64,000 nt of DNA from Diplosphaera chodatii (Eukaryota; Chlorophyta; Trebouxiophyceae; Prasiolales; Stichococcaceae), in NCBI GenBank assembly GCA_032358165.1, contig JAALGY010000015.1, forward strand, positions 2,480,001 to 2,544,000. Reading direction: 5' to 3'. The number at the start of each line of letters is the position of its first letter. Positions within the stretch are counted from its first letter, which is position 1. Below the pieces are notes generated by a model. The model did no database searches. It saw only the letters and a program-made list of their open reading frames with translations, and was not told the DNA's origin. Below are positions 1 through 11,170 of this stretch, in pieces. A program made the position numbers and the translations under genes.

Positions 1-3000
1 GCAACATCTGACGAACTTGCCTGCAGCGCAGGCCAATCCATATGGCCAAGAACTCTCCTTATCGTGAATGCTGAATGAGTGTGTGTGGGGCCACAAGAAC
101 TGTCCAATCTGCCTACCTCAGGGTCGCAGCACTTGAGCAGCGCTGCAATCGTGCTTGACAGCAATGCTGCCTGCTTTGTTTGTACAGCGCTGCCCTCCAG
201 GCCTTTCCCGAGGCTGTCGGATAGCAGGTTGTGAAGCCATGGCCGGTGCTTCTGCAGAAAGGTCATCAACTCCTGTGCACAACAAGATGAAAGTCAGGCT
301 TGTGGCCAGCCATTCCAAGCACTATTTCGTTTGTAAGCATAGTAACAGCATGAGTGGCAACATCTGAGTGACTGCACAGCATTTGCGTGCGGACCTTCAG
401 CGCCGCCTCCCGGACGCTGCGCGAGTTGCTGCTGAGCGAGTCTCGTAAGAGCGCAACTGTGTCCTCGGCCAGCAGGCTGCCGCGGGCCTTGGCCAGCACG
501 GCATTGGCAGCATTCAATGCCGGCAGTGATGTCGGCAGCGGCGGCAGCCGCTTCAGCTGAACCTGCACAGCCTCCAGAAACTTTCATGTGTGGTTCATTG
601 ACCTTGTGTCAAGTGCAGCTGCCCAGATTGCCACATTTGCAACGCAAGTCCAAAGTTCACCAAACAGGCACATGGGCAACGTCCCGACCTGGAATCTCTC
701 GCCACTGTGGACCACAATGGCGTCCACCACTCGGACCGCAGCAGTTGCCACGCTGCCACCATCATGCAGAGGCCCCAGCAATGTCACCACGATCTGCACA
801 TACAGCAAAGGGTCTGCAACTGATTATTTTGCAAGCATTCACTGTGTCGACATTGCCCTAACATTAGGGAAGGCAAGCCGCCGAGTACGTGCACTTTAGG
901 TTATCCTGTGCTGCAGAGCAGCAGGTTTGGCACCTGGTGCATGACGTTCGCCAGCTGCGCGGGGGCATGCTGCAGGAGGGCCTGCACCAAAACCGCCCAG
1001 CCGTGCAGGGCCTGCAGCTTGAGCGCGGCCGGCTTGCCCTTGCCGACTGCTCCGGTCAGGAGGACCATGACCTGCGGCAGCCGCAGTACACAACATGTGA
1101 CTTACCGGCCACTGCCGCCAAGCGTCAGGCTTTGTGTGTGGCGATGCAGGGTCACAGCATAAGTGTCTGGGGCCGAAGCACTTGTTGTAGTCACCTGAGG
1201 CAGAAAGCGGATGATGTGCTGCTCTATCAGGCAGACCAGCAACATGACGCTCCGCAGCGTCTTGCACAGCAGCGCTTCTTCGGGTGCGTCCGCCTGGCGG
1301 CTGCGGTCCAGCATGTCGCCATAGGTCTTCAGAACCCATGTAACGATGTCCCGGTCTGCAGCAGGTAACAGTGCTCCATAATGAAGCTGATGATGCTTGA
1401 AAGATGATGAAGATGAAGCTTCATAGCTCTGCTGCATTGCATACGAGATGTTTTGCTGCTTACAAGCATGCAGGGTACAATGTGCATGCCCTGCACAGCT
1501 CACCTGCCAGAAACTGTGCAACATCGACCTTGGAGCCTGGGTCCACCTCGTGTGCAAGCGTTTGGAGCACAACGAAGAGACGTGATTGCACTGCCTGCAG
1601 CAAGCATGCACCAAGATGAGGAAGTGTCTACGTTGTGAAGTATGTATTGCTGGTCAGCTGCACGAACAGGCTGTATTGAGATGCTTACCTGCGGCACAGC
1701 AGTGCTTTCAGTCCAGTCTGGCAGGTCGCTGGCACTCCCGAGCAGGTCGGCAAACACGAGATGTACGCAGCTTTGCAGGTACCCTTTGAAATTCGGCATG
1801 CTCTGACAGATGATATCCACAGATGCATTGAGGTCCTGCTTGCCTGCAGTTAGGGCAGCAAATTTAACAACGATGCACATTTGCTGCTGAGCGTGCTGCA
1901 AACATACCACAACAAGGTCGACATGATCTCCTACCTTCGAACAGGTGCTTGGCAAGAGCATGATGGCCAAAAGTGGTGATGACATCTTCGAAGCTCAAGT
2001 GAGCGTGCTTTGCTAGAGCTTCCAGTGAAGTGCGGTCCTGCAAAAGTTTGTTGGTGTCATGATGAAGTGGAACGTCCATGCTCTGAAAGCATGCAGAAAC
2101 ATGAACAGCTGTGTGCACTGCAAGAATGATAATTGTAGCCAGGCGATTGTGTTACCTTTGCAGCCATGAGGTCAGGTATGGCGGCAGGCAGCACCTTCCA
2201 CACCAGCTGTGGTACTGTCATCTCCAGCACATCTGCCAGAGGGTCTGCAAGAAATGTGCACACTGAGAGCAGACTCGACAGCGTACTGCGTGCACCTGTG
2301 CAAACTTGGGCTGCAGCAGGTGCAGAGACTATTCATCAGCAGGACGCACCAAGGATGGCACTGGACGATGTGAAGTGCTGGCCCAGCCAGGCTAGCAGGC
2401 CGGGCGTGCCAAGCACGAGCTCGTGCAGCTCCATATCCTTGCTTGCTGCTAGTCCTGATTATGTATGTACCCAAGAATGACGTTGGCGCATCAGATCATG
2501 CTTGCAATGCGCCTGCAAGCTGGCTATTGTCCTCACATCTTACAACAGCGCTAGATCGGCACGGAGTCTGCATGCAGCAGGCGCACCCTCCAGTAGACTG
2601 GCCACGGTGGCGCGCATCCTGGAGCAGCCATCGCCCAGGCGAGCAATCAGCATTCCCAGCAGCAGCATCTGCGTCGACGGCGTGGTCAGCGTGGCGCCCA
2701 GTGCCGCTATGATCTTGAGCAGGCCCTCCTGGGACTCCGAATACCGCGAGCCGCTGGGTTCCATCATCCTCTGCAGTTTCTGCAGCAACAGCACACGAGT
2801 GTCGGCTGATGTGACACATGGCCATGCACCTGATATGCATTATCGGTATAGGAACGAGACTCTCTCGTGCAGATATCAAGGGCAATGGCTGCAGACGTGT
2901 GGTGCACACCTCAATAAGCGCCTTCTCACATTTAGTGGCGGCATCGTGCGCATCTGTTGCATTGCCAAAGGCTGCAGCAAGCACTGCTGGACTTGCGAGC

Positions 3001-6000
3001 ACATGCACTGATGCCGCCAGCACAGGTCGAACAGGAGTGCTGCCGTGCCTGCAACAGGACACTACATGCTCTGCTGGTGCGACAATGCATGCATTGGCAC
3101 AGCTGCAATGATCAAGCGAACAGCGCTCAATGCCATGCGCCTTTTCAACTGAGAGGCATGATTGTCACCTTCCGGCCATATCCCAGCAGTGCAGCAGCAG
3201 CTCGCGGGCAGCCGGTAACGAAGCAGCAGATGCTGCCTTGAAGTAGTGAACTAATGTCCCCAACATAGCCGCCTGCGAGAGCAAGCAGACAGCCAAGCTG
3301 CCGATGGCCAGGGTGATCATTGTCAGTGATCCACCAACACGACCCTCCAAGACAGGACAGTCTTGCCAAGATGCTCATCTCAACCACAACCGATGGCAGC
3401 AAGCCCACCTGTACCTCCGGCTTTGCTTCATTTGTGAGCAATGGTGTAGCATACATCTTCAGTCTACTGAAGTCCACTCTGGAGGATACCAGGTTCTGGA
3501 TGGTCACATGAGATGCTGATGTCCAGCGGTGACTGTGTCCAATGTGGCCACGCCTCGCTGCCTCAGCTGCATGGTTGCAAGCTACCAATGTCACGCAGTG
3601 GGTGTCCTGTTTAAATTGAATGTGCATAATGATGAATCCGCATAGCAATCATGCGCGCTTGTCAGAGACGATGCAGAAGTTGGAACCCTCATGCCAGGGT
3701 GTTGATCTGCATACTTCACCTGAAGACAAGGTTCGACATATGTCTGCCAAACCAGGCCAGCACAAAGCGTCGAAGTACAAGCAGTCTCGCAGGGCCAGCG
3801 CAACAGCCAGCCGAACACCCGAGCTGCCACTGCTATGCAGGCTTGCCAGCAGCTTATACGCTTCCGCACGCCCCTCGGACTTGGCTTGTGACGATACCTG
3901 AACACACCATGTACATTTGGTCAGGGACCTGATAAGGTCGGCTTGGCATATCTGGCAGCTGGAGCGCTTCATTGGTCACCTGTGACAAGCCTGCTGCAGA
4001 TGCATGCGCAGCAGCGCCCAGCATTGCTGGTGCAAGCTGCGCTGCAGCAGCCTGCAGGGGGGCAACAGTGTGCCTCACAGCACTGGCAAGCAGCTCCCGC
4101 AGCAGCGCGGCACTGGGCATGCACCCTGCGCCTCCCAGCCATGCAGCTGCATAAGCCGCACACAGACTGTCCACAGCTGCCGCTGTAAGCGATGCATCCT
4201 CGGCACCAGTCTGCATGCAGGAGATGGCGCACCATTGCTGATGACGGGAGGTCCAATAATTTATGGCGGATGCTGTGAAGCATCTGCCAGTCTTGCTACC
4301 TACGACTGCACAGGACATATGTGCACTTATGTGACACGCTCACCTGCATCTGTTGCCATGGCAGGCGCAGTAGAGTCTCTAGCTGGGCTGTGCTCAGGCC
4401 AGCAGTCGCAAATGCGGTCGATGCACCAATGAGCGCTTGCTGCTGCGACTCGGAAGGTGCTGCGGAGCTTGTGCGTATGCAAGCTGCTGCAAACGCCACC
4501 AGCAGGCCTGGACACATGACGAGAACCTCTTTATTAGTTCATAAGCATGTTGTCAAGAACAAGGCGTACATGTATCAGGTCTTTGTCACTTGTTTTGAGG
4601 AAGATCGATCGAGCATGTGAGGTGCTAGCATGACCAGCAAATCCCACCGATCGCTACCCATGCTGCTGGCTGATTGGCTGGTGATGTACCATGGCTGCCG
4701 GCCCACATTGCCCAGCGGCCGACGATGCGCCCTAGGTACGGAAGCCATGCAGCTCCTGCTACGGTACTGCAGCTGTCCAACACTGTCTGCACAGCGATCA
4801 GACACTGCATATTGCTCCATACTCCCTGCTGCCCTGGCACCAGTGCCTCCATCGCCTGAAACACAACAGTTAAACCTTGCGCAGCTTTTCAGGTGCGACA
4901 TGGAGGAGCACACAGCGAAAGGAAGTTGCAGACTGCCGCAGGCTACTGCACATTTGGGTTAAACAAGCAATTGCTTCGCACAGCAGTCAGCGCCAACCTG
5001 CAGGAGCTTAGCCGAGAAGCCAGGCCTGAGCTGAGCACTGTCCGCAGTTACAGACTGTGTGGCGGCAGGCTGCTTTGCCTTCTCTGCGGCATCGCGAGCG
5101 GTGTTGTACCGCAGCCTGCGACGCTTCCGTGCTGAGGCACTGTCGCCCTCCTGGGGAGCATCATCATCCTGCAAACAGGTTGCAGCGTTGTTGTGGGTCG
5201 TTGTTGATGACATGCGGTTTCACTGTCGATCAGCGCCAGCTGCATCATGGCAATCACTCAGTGTGCACTTGCCTGCGGTGCGAGGTCGACGGTGCCAGGC
5301 TGCCGCTCTGCAGGCATGTCCAGCAGCTGTGCAACTTGCAGCAGCCGCACGAGCGCTGCAGCCACCTCGGAAGCGCAGGGCAGCAGCTGGAGGCAGGCGC
5401 CGCAGCTCTCCACGAGGGGTGGGAAGACCGTGACAACATCCGCCAGGAGGTGCACGAGCTCAGCCTGCAGGCAGGATGCTGGCGCCGCTGCGAGGCTGGC
5501 GCGGCACAGCGCGTGCACCAGCCCAGGCGCTGCGGGCGCCAACCCGCCGGACGCTGCCAGCGCATCCATGCAGAGCTGCAGCAGGCGCAGCGCCCTGAAC
5601 CGCCAGTCGCCAGACGAGGCCGCCTTGCCAGCCAGGGCCCCTGAGGATGCAGCTGCATTAAGTGTTGCCAGCACGGACTGCAGCAGCGACGCCGCCGGCA
5701 GCTTGTGCAGCGGCAGTGCGGGCGCCAGCGCCTCAGCCGCCGCCAGCGCAGCGGGCTGCAGCAGCTCGGCATGGCCGAACCGCATCAGCTCCATTGCAAG
5801 GCTGAGCGCGGACTGCAGCTCGGCGTCTGGAGCAACGAGCGGGAGTTTGCCAGCACAGTGCGCCACTAGGGTCAGTGCTGCCGAAAGTGCAGCCTCGCAG
5901 TGCTGCACGGTGCGCAGCGCGACTGTGCAGTGCGGCAAGGGCTCTGGGATGGCTGCGTTGGCGGCAGGCGGCACATGCGCTGGGTTCATGGCTGCGTCTG

Positions 6001-6901
6001 CCGCTGCTGCTGTGATGCAGGCGACCTTGAAACATGCAACATGCGCAGCGGTGCCGGCCGGCAGGGCGCCAGGCACACACATGAGACGCAGGACCTGGTG
6101 ACAGTCTGCACGGAGGAGAGATACTGGCCTCTGCTTTGCTCTTACTGCAGGCATGGGCATTCTGTTATTATAGCACCAAGCGCTGCATCATGACGCAAGG
6201 TAGATACCTGAGGATAAAGACATTGCTCCGCCCAAGACCAGGGAGTAAACATCCGGCTGGTCACGGGCCAGCATGGTCGTCATGGAGCAAAGCAAGTCAC
6301 ACACCATTGGGTGCGCACCCCTGCGCAGCAGGCGAGGTTGGAGACCTCTATCGGATCGTGACAGGTGTCACTCAACTTAGTTAAAAGCATCAGGTACATG
6401 TTGCTGCGCACTCGATTGGAGGCTGTAGCGTGAGCAGGCCCAGCAGCCTCTGCATCAGCTGGAAGCAGAACGCCTGGCTTGTGGGTCCAAACAGCGTAGG
6501 GAAGCTGTCCATGCACACATGCACCATGCGCACAACCGTCTGTACGTTCCTGGCACTTCCTGCGAGTCACATTCTCACAGAATTTGCACATGGAAGTCAG
6601 CACTAAGAACCTTTAGCATGGGCATAGGCACCGGTATGCACGCATATGCGCATTTGATAGCAGCAAGCGTGCAACATGTCACGATCGCTGGCAGCGCACC
6701 GTGGTCCGCCTCCAAGTGGTCGAAAAGCAGCGGCAGAGCCACCCGCACGCGGTTGGCGCCGCCACTGCCGTCAGACGACTGCTGCATCGATGCCGCATCG
6801 TCAGGGATGGCCAGGCAGGTGTTGATCTCGGTGACGAGCTCGCCCAGCGGTCGCCTGACTCTGTTGGCGGCCGCCTTTTCGGCAGCCGGAGCATCTGGCA
6901 T
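1..6901 (-). CDS. ATR: ATR-like PI3K-related checkpoint kinase, N-terminal HEAT/UME half (partial)
   Basis: ATR senses RPA-coated single-stranded DNA and replication stress in the nucleus and phosphorylates checkpoint targets. Read right to left, many short exons encode HEAT-type helical repeats: the first block near 6901-6660 (VALPLLFDHLEADHG), another near 6540-6400 (MVHVCMDSFPTLFGP), and a long Ala/Leu-rich exon at 6160-5258. A UME domain follows at about 2250-1900 (DVLEMTVPQLVWKVLP, then SFEDVITTFGHHALAKHLF). Then come segments that align by eye with plant and human ATR: LHGWAVLVQALLQHAP near 1000, VVTLLGPL near 790, LNAANAVLAKARGSL near 500, and SDSLGKGLEGSAVQT near 190. The FAT and kinase domains would lie left of the window and are not seen. 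The start is the first ATG (6901) in the frame of the N-terminal exon; an in-frame stop lies a short way upstream, but a further 5' exon is possible. The family call is firm; exon borders are approximate. Confidence 0.85.
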
Positions 6902-7287
6902 CAAGCTGTTCAAGTCGAACTGCTCTATGCCGATTCACACATTGTATGTGAGCAGCTGCGCAAATGCATTCTCAAATAATGATGATACAATGACCATCAC
7001 TCTTTGTCAAGCAGTCTGATGGTGAAGCAGATTGTGCAAAGGGTGGGATGCCGCACGTAACAGTTGCGCGTACAAGCTGCATGTACACTGCAGCGGAGCT
7101 GTTGCAACCGAAGCACAGCACAGCAGGACAGCACGCAGTGATGCAGGGTGGCATCCTGCAATGCCGATCGGGCCACCACCCCTCAGCCAATATCGAGCGT
7201 GGTAGTAGGTGTGTTTGTTTGCCGAAGCTCAGTGATCATTGAGCTGCAGTGTCGCCGCCGGCAATTCAGTTTGTCCAGCCGCCAAGC
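6902..7287. promoter_or_regulatory. Divergent intergenic region between ATR and TyrRS
   Basis: About 390 bases separate the predicted ATG codons of two divergently transcribed genes, so this interval should hold both promoters and both 5' untranslated regions. I see no TATA box at a usual position and no conserved motif I can name. If ATR has an additional 5' exon it would lie here. Confidence 0.4.
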
Positions 7288-9800
7288 ATGGCGGATCGGG
7301 CTGATGCCCCCGACCAAGCCGTCGCAGATCCACCCAGCGACAACCATAATGATGCAGCAGCTCAGCCAGAAGTATCTGCGGTGGCGGAGGACCTTTCAGA
7401 CATCACAAACCGGCTATCGGACCTCATGACAAAGCCCTCAGCGGAGTGCGTGCCTGCGCCGCAGAGCATGCAATGCATGCGATCCGCACACGACCTCTCA
7501 TGACCCACTGGCCTGGTATCATTGTGAACACACAGGTATCGACTGCATGCACATCAACTTGCAGGCTGACGCTCGACAATAAGTTCAAGCTCTGCCGCAG
7601 CATCGCTGAGGAGTGCATACAAGAAAGCGAGCTCAGAAACCTGCTGGATAAGAAACCCAGCATCGTGGCCTACGATGGCTTCGAGCCCTCAGGCCGCATG
7701 CACATAGCGCAGGTGGGGCGATGCGACAGGGTATGCCATATTGATGTTAGCGACGGTGAGCAACGTGCATGGCAGGGTATGATCAGCAAACCTTGATGCC
7801 TGCAGGGGGTGCTCAAAGCGCTGAACGTCAATAAGCTGACACGATGTGGCGTGACGTTCAAGTTCTGGTATGTGTCCGACCCAATACCCGCATGCGACCC
7901 GTGCCGCCTGCATGCTGGTGCCATACCCATGTGTCCTAAGCCTGTTTTGCTGACCCCGACTATGGGCCTGCAGGGTGGCGGACTACTTTGCACAGCTGAA
8001 CAACAAGATGGGTGGCGACCTGAAGAAGATCCAGGTGGTGGGCGAGTACATGGTGGAAATCTGGAAGGCCGTCGGCATGGACATGGAGCGCGTTCAGTTT
8101 GTCAGCGCGTCAGAGGAGATCAACTCGTGAGTTGGACATCAACTGCTGCTATGACAGTGCACACAGGATGATCAACATAGACAAGGTCATCGCGTAGTGG
8201 TAGACCTTCCATACTGATAAGTCATGTCCAGCATGAATGTCCACGTGCTGCTCAATACTGCAGGCGGGCAGCAGAGTATTGGCCACTCGTCATGGACATC
8301 GCACGACGAAACAACCTGAAGCGCATCGTGCGGTGCGGCCAGATCATGGGGCGCTCAGAGGAGGGCGAGATGTCGGCGGCGCAGATCTTCTACCCGTGCA
8401 TGCAGTGCGCTGACATTTTCTTCCTCAAGGTGGGGTTTGTCACCACGAAATGCCGTCAGCAGTGCTTTTAGGGTATAGCTCGCGCACTGACCCCAAGTCG
8501 TCGTCCTCAGAGCTGATCTTGGCAGTGTCCACGCACCTCTGTGCAAGGGGTTGCCCACAATGAGTATTTGCGGGCGAGCAGGCAGACATCTGCCAACTTG
8601 GCATGGACCAGCGGAAGGTCAACATGCTCGCGCGGGAGTACTGCGACGAGTGCGTGCCTAAGCGCAAGCTCAAGCCGGTTGTGCTGTCGCACCCCATGAT
8701 GCCCGGCCTGCTGCAGGTGCTGCGCCCACTTAAGCCTTGCACTTCTGCCATCATGCGCTGTGATCCATACCCGGATGCAGCATGTCTGCAGTGGCACACA
8801 CCGCAGCCGAAGGCATCATGCATTCTGCTGCCTATTATCTCCACCCTGTGTCACCTGTGGCTCGCAGGGGCAGGAGAAGATGTCGAAGAGCGACCCAGCG
8901 TCAGCAATCTTCATGGAGGACAGCGAGGCAGAGGTCCGCACCAAGGTCAAGAAGGCCTTCGCAGCGCCCGGCGAGGTGGGCCGTCACGTGCTCCAGCTAC
9001 ATCGGCTGCATTCAATTGGCTGTTGCCACCCGACTGCTTGTCATAGCAACGACGACGTATGCTGGTCTGACAATTCCCCGGGCCAAGCTGTACAGGCATC
9101 ATTGACGCTTTGAGCCGCCGTGCCCTGGCAGGTGGAAGGCAACCCATGCCTGGCATACCTCAAGATGGTGGTGTTCCCCTGGTTCGGCCAGCTCACAGTG
9201 TCACGCAAGGAAGCGGCTGGAGGCGACAGGTGGAGTGGCACAGCAGCGCTGAATGCAAACTGCCGTGTCAATCAGAGTTTGTCGATAGTGCCATACGCTT
9301 GGTCGTCATGCATCATGCTGTGCACCTTGCTGGGCTCTGCCTGCAGGACGTACAACTCCTACACAGAGCTTGCGGCAGACTATGCCGCCGAGAAGCTGCA
9401 CCCTGGTGAGCCAAGTGCCATGGTAGCACGGTGACTCTGGGCGCCAGCGCTTGGTTGGGACATCATCCTGCAATTATGCTTAGGGTACTTTCAATGTTCT
9501 GCAGGCGACCTGAAGCCAGCCCTTGCAGCAGCCATCAACGCAATCTTGCAGCCAGTGCGCGACCACTTTGCAAACGATCAGAAGGCAAAGGAGTTGCTCA
9601 AGAAGGTCAAGGTGCACTGCAAAGCCACAGAGCCTCTCTGCGCTTGTTCGCCTGTCCAGCTCCTGACATGGATTCAATTCGCGTGTCCAGCTGCAGTGTT
9701 GCCAAGGTGCTGACAGTCCCACCTGGTGTTCAGCTGCAGTATTCGCAAGGTGCTGACGGATACTTGTGCGGTGATGCAGAGCTACAAAGTGACCAGGTAG
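7288..9800 (+). CDS. Cytosolic tyrosyl-tRNA synthetase
   Basis: Class I aminoacyl-tRNA synthetase that charges tRNA-Tyr with tyrosine in the cytosol; eukaryote/archaea type. About ten exons give a continuous family sequence. The first exon begins MADRADAPDQ at 7288. Then come DGFEPSGRMHIAQ near 7675 (HIGH-equivalent), VADYFAQLNNKMGG near 7975, GQIMGRSEEGEMSAAQIFYP near 8340, LGMDQRKVNMLAREY near 8600, and the KMSKS motif as QEKMSKSDPAS near 8873. PCLAYLKMVVFPWFGQ is near 9146 and YNSYTELAADYAAEKLHPG near 9350. It ends in LKPALAAAINAILQPV near 9510 and a last mini-exon SYKVTR-stop at 9780-9800. No EMAP-II or WHEP appendage is seen. The N-terminal ~50 residues are acidic and disordered. Length and catalytic motifs look complete, so this should be the functional cytosolic enzyme. 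Confidence 0.96.
9688..9757. repeat. Near-identical 27-bp direct repeat in the last TyrRS intron
   Basis: The two copies lie at 9688-9714 and 9731-9757 (24 of 27 bases identical, 43-base offset). Each starts CAGCTGCAGT and ends CAAGGTGCTGAC. Both fall just upstream of the six-codon terminal exon, and each contains a CTGCAG acceptor-like sequence, so they may offer alternative 3' splice sites. Confidence 0.6.
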
Positions 9801-10259
9801 AAGGCTAGACGCCATCAGCTGCTAACATCTGGCCCGATGGCCCTGCGTTGAAGCAGCTGCGGATGATAGTGCAGTCCTGAAATGTACTGTGATCTGACGT
9901 CACAGTTCGAACTGCATCAACCAAATGCGTGCAATGATACTTGTGCATTGATAGATGCGAGATGTCTCAGAAACTGTGCTTGGTTTATACATGCCAGGCT
10001 GCCTGTGGAGTCGACCTGGCAAATACATAGTACGAGTACATGTCTGCACAATGGTTGGCCGGCATGCACAGATCAGAACGTCAACAACTTGCTTAGAAAG
10101 CGGCCCACAGGAACATGGATGCAACCCCTGGATTGTACAACCGATGTCAATTTCAGTGTTGTCACCCCTCGCCCAAACCAAAGCAGTGCCACCTGAGCCG
10201 CCCAAGCCAAAACCCATGCAATCGAGCTGCTGACGAGACTGGATGCTATTGTGCTCAGC
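9801..10259. other. Convergent intergenic region, no gene seen
   Basis: The interval between the TyrRS stop and the stop of the small minus-strand gene should hold both 3' untranslated regions. The open frames in it show no family resemblance and no plausible splice context. Confidence 0.4.
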
Positions 10260-10642
10260 TCAGTGATGTGAGCGCGGCATTGGGAAGCAGAAACAGAACA
10301 TCTCCTTCGTGGTGTCCTCCTCTTCCTCGTCGTCTGACGCGCCTGGTGTGGCCTGCACATGCATGCAGCTGTGAGTTGCACCAGCGCTGCCAACAGTGCT
10401 GAAACTGCCGTGATAGCGTACTATGCCATGACGGTGCCAGTTGAACAGCGGCTCCTGCCATGAAGTGGCCAACATGCAGCCGCCACGCCTCTGGGAATTG
10501 CTGAATGGAAACACCACAACAGCCTATTAAGGCGCACCTCCCGGACGCCGTTCACAATTGGGGATGCGAAGCCCACAGACTTCTTACGCGACACAGGCAC
10601 CCTGACTGGACTGCCAGCAGCCTCCCCTCCTTGAGGCCCCAT
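10260..10642 (-). CDS. Small uncharacterised acidic-tailed protein
   Basis: I do not recognise this protein. Two exons are supported. The first starts with MGPQGGEAAGSPVRVPVSRK at 10642 and runs to VNGVRE near 10540, where a GTGCGC donor follows. The second begins after a TGCAG acceptor near 10345 and reads ATPGASDDEEEEDTTKEM, followed by FCFCFPMPRSHH and a stop at 10260. This gives about 65 residues: a basic N-terminal part, an acidic patch and a Cys/Phe-rich C-terminus. An upstream exon in the same frame is possible, since the frame stays open to a CTGCAG at about 10680. It could also be the last exons of a larger gene. It lies downstream of the START-like gene on the same strand, but that gene has its own stop at 11171. 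Confidence 0.45.
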
Positions 10643-11170
10643 CTCGTTGCCATGCGCATGCGTTGGCTTGACGAGACCTGCAGGGCAATCAGCAGGCCCA
10701 CACTTCAGACGCAGGTGACCACTGCCAACACGAACCGATCAGCGACTAGGAGCACTGTCCCTGTACACCTGGTCACAATCTTCTTGAGATCTCGCTTTTT
10801 GTATCTGCATCACCCACCGAGCTTGACTGCTGTGCCGAACAGGTAACCTAGCCGTGTGGCCGCCCGTGGCGCTGTTTCCTGTGGCGCCACAGACCTACAG
10901 GGGCAAAGTCGAGTGGGTTTCGAGGAGGTTCTTGGGCATATCAACTGCACCATCGTCTCTTAGGCCGATGTGCGCGCACAACATATATTAGGTTGTGTTT
11001 GCAGCTGACGACTAGTCGCCACATACACGATAGCATGCTATGTGCAGCACCGGGTGAGGCTGCAACTTTCAAGCTAAACTTGCCGCCTCACAGCAGTGCC
11101 ACATGCTAAATGCGGCATGTGAAGGGTAGTGGATGCAGGTGAACTTTGCTTGCAAGGTCAGGATGAGCGC
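10643..11170. other. Intergenic or 5' region upstream of the small minus-strand gene
   Basis: I see no protein family here. On the minus strand the frame of the small gene is open back to a CTGCAG near 10680, and a short ATG-initiated frame (MQIQKARSQEDCDQ, near 10806) could be a leading exon, but neither is secure. Confidence 0.3.

Noticed and set aside
1376..1430. Purine-rich ATGAAGATGAAGCTTCAT stretch as a possible small RNA or palindromic site
   Set aside because: It lies in an ATR intron. The 12-base palindrome is short, and there are no C/D-box snoRNA features with the right spacing.
5247..6101. Long plus-strand open frame (284 codons) opposite ATR
   Set aside because: It mirrors a GC-rich Ala/Leu-rich ATR exon on the minus strand. 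Its composition (Ala/Ser/Cys without pattern) and the lack of any family motif mark it as an antisense shadow.
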